Source: Pseudomonas sp. Irchel 3H7 (lineage in GTDB: Bacteria > Pseudomonadota > Gammaproteobacteria > Pseudomonadales > Pseudomonadaceae). Taken from it: a DNA stretch of 64,000 bases. The first letter of the stretch is position 1. Each line of letters begins with the position of its first letter. This document shows positions 60,960 to 64,000 of the stretch, one piece after another. The notes beneath the pieces are model-generated. The model was not told where the DNA came from. It made no database searches and was given only the letters and a program-made list of their open reading frames with translations. The stretch is from positions 620,001-684,000 of the forward strand of contig NZ_FYEA01000001.1 of the NCBI RefSeq assembly GCF_900187605.1. Reading direction: 5' to 3'. The position numbers were made by a program, and so were the translations under genes.

Positions 60960-61635
60960 ACTGGCGCCCTTGCTGGTCTCGGCATTGATCCTCGGCCTGC
61001 TCGGTGGCGGTCATTGTTTGGGCATGTGCGGCGGTTTGATGGGCGCGCTGACCCTGGCGATTCCCAAGGAACAGCGCAGCCGCCGCTTTCGTTTGCTGCT
61101 GGCGTACAACCTTGGGCGAATTCTCAGTTATGCCACGGCGGGCCTGCTGATCGGCTTGGCCGGGTGGGCGGTGGCGAACAGTCCGGCGGCGCTGTTCATG
61201 CGTGTGCTGGCCGGGTTGTTGTTGATTGCCATGGGTTTGTATCTGGCCGGCTGGTGGAGCGGGCTGACGCGCATTGAAAGTTTGGGGCGCGGTCTGTGGC
61301 GCTACATTCAGCCGGTCGCCAATCGCTTGCTGCCAGTGTCGAGTCTGCCTCGCGCGCTATTGCTTGGCGCGTTGTGGGGCTGGCTGCCGTGTGGGCTGGT
61401 TTACAGCACATTGCTGTGGTCGGCGAGTCAGGGCAATGCGCTGGACAGTGCGTTGCTGATGCTTGCGTTTGGCCTCGGCACCTGGCCGGTTTTGCTCGCC
61501 ACGGGCCTTGCGGCAGAACGCGTCACGGCCATTTTGCGCAAACGCAGCGTGCGCATGGCCGGTGGATTGCTGGTGATTCTGTTTGGTATCTGGACATTGC
61601 CCGGCCCTCATCAGCATTGGCTCATGGGCCATTAA
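60952..61635 (+). CDS. TauE/SafE-like (UreH_2-type) membrane protein of the cco cluster
   Basis: 227 residues with about six membrane helices. Starts inside the end of ccoS (ATG 60952). The motif GGGHCLGMCGGLMGALTLA (about residues 19-37) and WGWLPCGLVYSTLLW (about 140) are typical of the sulfite-exporter-TauE/SafE or DsbD-like family found beside ccoS in many proteobacteria. The paired His-Cys-Cys motif suggests metal or thiol chemistry, possibly copper handling for the oxidase. Function not established. Confidence 0.85.
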   Translation: MLELAPLLVSALILGLLGGGHCLGMCGGLMGALTLAIPKEQRSRRFRLLLAYNLGRILSYATAGLLIGLAGWAVANSPAALFMRVLAGLLLIAMGLYLAGWWSGLTRIESLGRGLWRYIQPVANRLLPVSSLPRALLLGALWGWLPCGLVYSTLLWSASQGNALDSALLMLAFGLGTWPVLLATGLAAERVTAILRKRSVRMAGGLLVILFGIWTLPGPHQHWLMGH

Positions 61636-61720
61636 GATCAGAAGATCGCAGCCTTCGGCAGCTCCTACCTTTGGAATGCGTTTCCCTGTAGGAGCTGCCG
61701 AAGGCTGCGATCTTTTGATC
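61636..61720. repeat. REP doublet
   Basis: Arms beginning gatcagaagatcgcagcctt and ending gcagctccta, with near-exact reverse complement (one mismatch), spaced by about 20 bases. Same class as the copy at 33571-33653. It lies directly after the TauE-like stop and before the Anr box of hemN. Confidence 0.85.
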
Positions 61721-61728
61721 TTATGCTG

Positions 61729-61742
61729 TTGATGCAAATCAA
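61729..61742 (+). promoter_or_regulatory. Anr/FNR box upstream of hemN
   Basis: TTGAT-gcaa-ATCAA, a perfect match to the Anr/FNR consensus, 64 bases before the hemN ATG. hemN control by Anr is established in Pseudomonas, and anr itself lies 2 kb downstream. Confidence 0.88.
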
Positions 61743-61806
61743 GAGCCCCATCGCCGCCCCCCGATAGACTCGCTCACACTGCCAGCCTATCCGGGGGAAT
61801 GCCCGC

Positions 61807-63189
61807 ATGCTCGACGCCATTCGTTGGGACTCTGATCTGATCCGCCGCTACGACCTGGCGGGGCCGCGCTACACCTCGTATCCGACCGCCGTGCAATTTC
61901 ACAGTCAGGTCGGCACGTTCGACTTGTTCCATGCCCTGCGCGACAGCCGCAAGGCTCTGCGCCCCTTGTCGCTGTACGTGCATGTGCCGTTCTGCGCGAA
62001 CATTTGCTACTACTGCGCGTGCAACAAGGTCATCACCAAGGATCGCGGCCGCGCGCTGCCCTACCTGCAGCGGCTGGAGCAGGAAATCCAGTTGATCGCC
62101 TGCCATCTCGACCCGGCCCAGAAAGTCGAGCAATTGCACTTTGGCGGCGGCACCCCGACCTTCCTCAGCCATGACGAACTGCGCCAGTTGATGGCGCACC
62201 TGCGCAAGCACTTCAATCTGCTGGACGACGACTCCGGCGACTACGGTATCGAGATCGATCCGCGCGAAGCCGACTGGTCGACCATGGGCCTGCTGCGCGA
62301 ACTCGGCTTCAACCGAGTCAGCATCGGCCTGCAAGACCTCGATCCGGCGGTGCAGCGCGCGGTCAATCGCCTGCAAAGTCTGGAAGAAACCCGCGCAGTG
62401 ATCGATGCGGCGCGCACCCTGCAATTTCGCTCGATCAATATCGACTTGATTTACGGCTTGCCCAAGCAGACCCCGGAAAACTTCGCCCGCACCGTTGAAG
62501 AGGTCATCAGCCTGCAACCGGACCGACTCTCGGTGTTCAACTATGCACACCTGCCGGAGCGCTTCATGCCGCAGCGGCGGATCAATGGCAATGAGTTGCC
62601 GGCGCCGGCGCAGAAGCTGGAAATGCTCGAGCGCACCATCGAACAACTGACCGCCGCCGGCTATCGCTACATCGGCATGGATCACTTCGCGCTGCCTGAC
62701 GATGAACTGGCGATTGCTCAGGAAGAGCAGACTCTGCAACGCAACTTCCAGGGATACACCACCCACGGTCATTGCGATTTGATTGGTCTGGGGGTGTCGG
62801 CCATCAGCCAGATCGGCGACCTGTACTGCCAGAACAGCAGCGACCTCAACGAGTACCAGAACACCCTCGCCGCTGCGCAACTGGCAACCAGCAGGGGCTT
62901 GGTTTGCAACGCCGATGATCGTCTGCGGCGTGCGGTGATCCAGCAACTGATCTGCAATTTCAGTCTGGAATTCGCCGAGATCGAGCAGCAGTTCAACATC
63001 GATTTTCAGGGTTACTTCGGTGCACTGTGGCCGCAGCTGCAAGGCATGGCCAGCGATGGCCTGATTGAGCTGGATCGCGAGCGGATCGCCGTGTTGCCGG
63101 CGGGGCGCCTGCTGGTGCGCTCAGTGTGCATGGTGTTCGATGCGTATCTGGAACAGCAAAACCGCCAGCGGTTTTCGCGGGTGATCTAG
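61807..63189 (+). CDS. hemN: Oxygen-independent coproporphyrinogen III oxidase (radical SAM)
   Basis: 460 residues, the normal HemN length. Radical-SAM cluster motif FCANICYYCACNKV (CxxxCxxC, about residues 61-68), GGGTPTFL (SAM contact, about 113), and typical HemN blocks GLQDLDPAVQRAVNR and DHFALPDDELA. Decarboxylates coproporphyrinogen III when oxygen is scarce, supplying haem for the cbb3 oxidases. ATG at 61807 follows GGGGGAA. A perfect Anr box lies 64 bases upstream. The stop overlaps the convergent next gene by four bases. Confidence 0.96.
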   Translation: MLDAIRWDSDLIRRYDLAGPRYTSYPTAVQFHSQVGTFDLFHALRDSRKALRPLSLYVHVPFCANICYYCACNKVITKDRGRALPYLQRLEQEIQLIACHLDPAQKVEQLHFGGGTPTFLSHDELRQLMAHLRKHFNLLDDDSGDYGIEIDPREADWSTMGLLRELGFNRVSIGLQDLDPAVQRAVNRLQSLEETRAVIDAARTLQFRSINIDLIYGLPKQTPENFARTVEEVISLQPDRLSVFNYAHLPERFMPQRRINGNELPAPAQKLEMLERTIEQLTAAGYRYIGMDHFALPDDELAIAQEEQTLQRNFQGYTTHGHCDLIGLGVSAISQIGDLYCQNSSDLNEYQNTLAAAQLATSRGLVCNADDRLRRAVIQQLICNFSLEFAEIEQQFNIDFQGYFGALWPQLQGMASDGLIELDRERIAVLPAGRLLVRSVCMVFDAYLEQQNRQRFSRVI

Positions 63190-63668
63190 TTTTTCGTCAG
63201 CAACGAACCGACTTTCATATTCTGATCCGCCGTCAGGCCCGACTGCCCCACCACTTTGGACAAGGCCAGGTTGGCGGTGATCAGACCCGTATTCAACGCG
63301 GCGATGGCGCCGCGCAGAGCGGCCACCTTGATGATCTTTTCTTCGTTGGAAAGGCGCTTGTCGGCCATGACCGCTTCGATGAGCGCCTTTTTCTCGGCAA
63401 TCTGCTTTTGCAATTTGCGGATCATTTTCAGCAATTGCTGGATGTTCTCCGGCAAGCCGCTGTCTTCGATGTCGCTGTTTTCGCCACCAGTACTGGCAGC
63501 CTTTTCAATCGATGCACCGGACAGCGACACTTTGACGCCCTCGACCAAGGTCGGGGTTGCCTCTCCGGACGAACCCGGGTCGCGTGCATTGCCTGACGCC
63601 GCTTTAAACGTTTCCGGCACTGCCGCAACGTCGCTGTTACCGGGGCCCAGCGTGCCAATGACGGCCAT
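63186..63668 (-). CDS. Small hypothetical protein with coiled-coil, between hemN and anr
   Basis: 160 residues from the ATG at 63668. A low-complexity Ser/Gly/Thr-rich N-terminal half (no signal peptide) is followed by a long helical stretch with heptad-like spacing (ENIQQLLKMIRKLQKQIAEK; EVMADKRLSNEEKII-like continuation) from about residue 80 to 145. I do not recognise a family. It converges with hemN and diverges from anr with a 154-base shared upstream region. Its position suggests a possible link to oxygen response, but nothing in its sequence shows this. Confidence 0.7.
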   Translation of the reverse strand: MAVIGTLGPGNSDVAAVPETFKAASGNARDPGSSGEATPTLVEGVKVSLSGASIEKAASTGGENSDIEDSGLPENIQQLLKMIRKLQKQIAEKKALIEAVMADKRLSNEEKIIKVAALRGAIAALNTGLITANLALSKVVGQSGLTADQNMKVGSLLTKN

Positions 63669-63822
63669 CGATTCGTTCCTTGTATGCACTTTGATACCTG
63701 TTTATCGGCTGCTGGCCCTGTGGCTTTACGCCTGTAGGGCAAAGTCGCCCCAGACTGGCCTGAATGTCCTCCCGTGAGTTACCCTTACGGCTTATGTGTG
63801 TTTTCCCACAAGGATTTAAGAA

Positions 63823-64000
63823 ATGTCCGAGCCAGTTAAACTGCGCGCTCACAACCAGGCCCATTGCAAGGATTGCAGCCTGGCCCCTCTCTGCCTGCCA
63901 CTTTCTCTGAATCTGGAAGACATGGATGCGCTGGACGAAATCGTTAAACGCGGCCGCCCGCTGAAAAAGGGCGAGTTCCTGTTCCGCCAGGGCGACACGT
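63823..64000 (+). CDS. anr: Anr (FNR-family oxygen sensor), N-terminal part
   Basis: The first 59 codons; the gene runs off the window. ATG at 63823 with AAGGA upstream. The N-terminal Cys cluster CKDCSLAPLCLPLSLN supplies three ligands of the oxygen-labile 4Fe-4S cluster (family knowledge; the fourth Cys lies further on, outside). Then LNLEDMDALDEIVKRGRPLKKGEFLFRQGD begins the cyclic-nucleotide-binding-like sensor domain. Anr activates hemN and one cbb3 operon under low oxygen; candidate boxes for both are in this window. Confidence 0.95.
   Translation, partial: MSEPVKLRAHNQAHCKDCSLAPLCLPLSLNLEDMDALDEIVKRGRPLKKGEFLFRQGDT

Overview
The window looks like chromosome of a fluorescent Pseudomonas (P. 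fluorescens group). Codon-level GC is high. The markers are pyoverdine genes (pvdO-pvdE-fpvA plus a three-gene NRPS operon), two tandem cbb3 oxidase operons followed by ccoGHIS-hemN-anr in the usual Pseudomonas order, and REP palindromes between genes. No rRNA, tRNA, integrase or CRISPR array is visible.

Pyoverdine region (1-33.5 kb). The 3' end of pvdO, pvdE (exporter) and fpvA (ferripyoverdine receptor) read rightward. Converging on them is a leftward operon of three NRPS genes with six modules. Signature residues that I read from the adenylation domains give, in order, Lys, Asp (followed by E), Ala-type, Thr (followed by E), Ala-type, and a residue with an acidic pocket (followed by E). 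With the adjacent SyrP-like dioxygenase (Asp beta-hydroxylation), this predicts L-Lys / D-OHAsp / L-Ala / D-aThr / L-Ala / D-(OH)Orn. As I remember it, that is the peptide of pseudobactin B10. The last NRPS ends in an epimerisation domain and has no thioesterase, so release must be done in trans. A stand-alone thioesterase and an HSL-type alpha/beta hydrolase flank the operon. A perfect PvdS-type iron-starvation box (TAAAT-N16-CGT) precedes the NRPS operon. One-mismatch versions precede pvdE and the thioesterase-dioxygenase pair. An MFS transporter lies next to them.

Middle region (33.5-46 kb). This is mixed housekeeping and accessory content: an SDR dehydrogenase overlapping a GH15 glycosidase, a small unknown protein converging on a lipoprotein, a GlxA-type regulator divergent from an isonitrile hydratase-like DJ-1 protein, a CPBP protease, an Aer-type chemoreceptor, and an AT-rich orphan gene. 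Two tandemly duplicated DUF6124-type genes follow. The long leader before each carries covarying complementary motifs that look like a structured, possibly switching, RNA. Long interspersed repeats at 4.8-5.7 kb recur at 44.8-45.4 kb.

Respiration region (45.5-64 kb). A Tex30-like hydrolase is divergent from ccoNOQP (copy 2), which is followed by a 482-bp spacer and ccoNOQP (copy 1). Then come a small ORF, a Phd/VapC-type toxin-antitoxin pair, a metallophosphoesterase, ccoG, ccoH, an 87-bp tandem repeat, ccoI, ccoS, a TauE/SafE-like membrane protein, hemN, a small coiled-coil protein and the start of anr. Candidate Anr boxes precede hemN (perfect), ccoN copy 2 (one mismatch, inside the divergent gene) and ccoG (degenerate). 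The region therefore encodes the microaerobic terminal oxidases, their copper and haem assembly factors, and the oxygen sensor that controls them.
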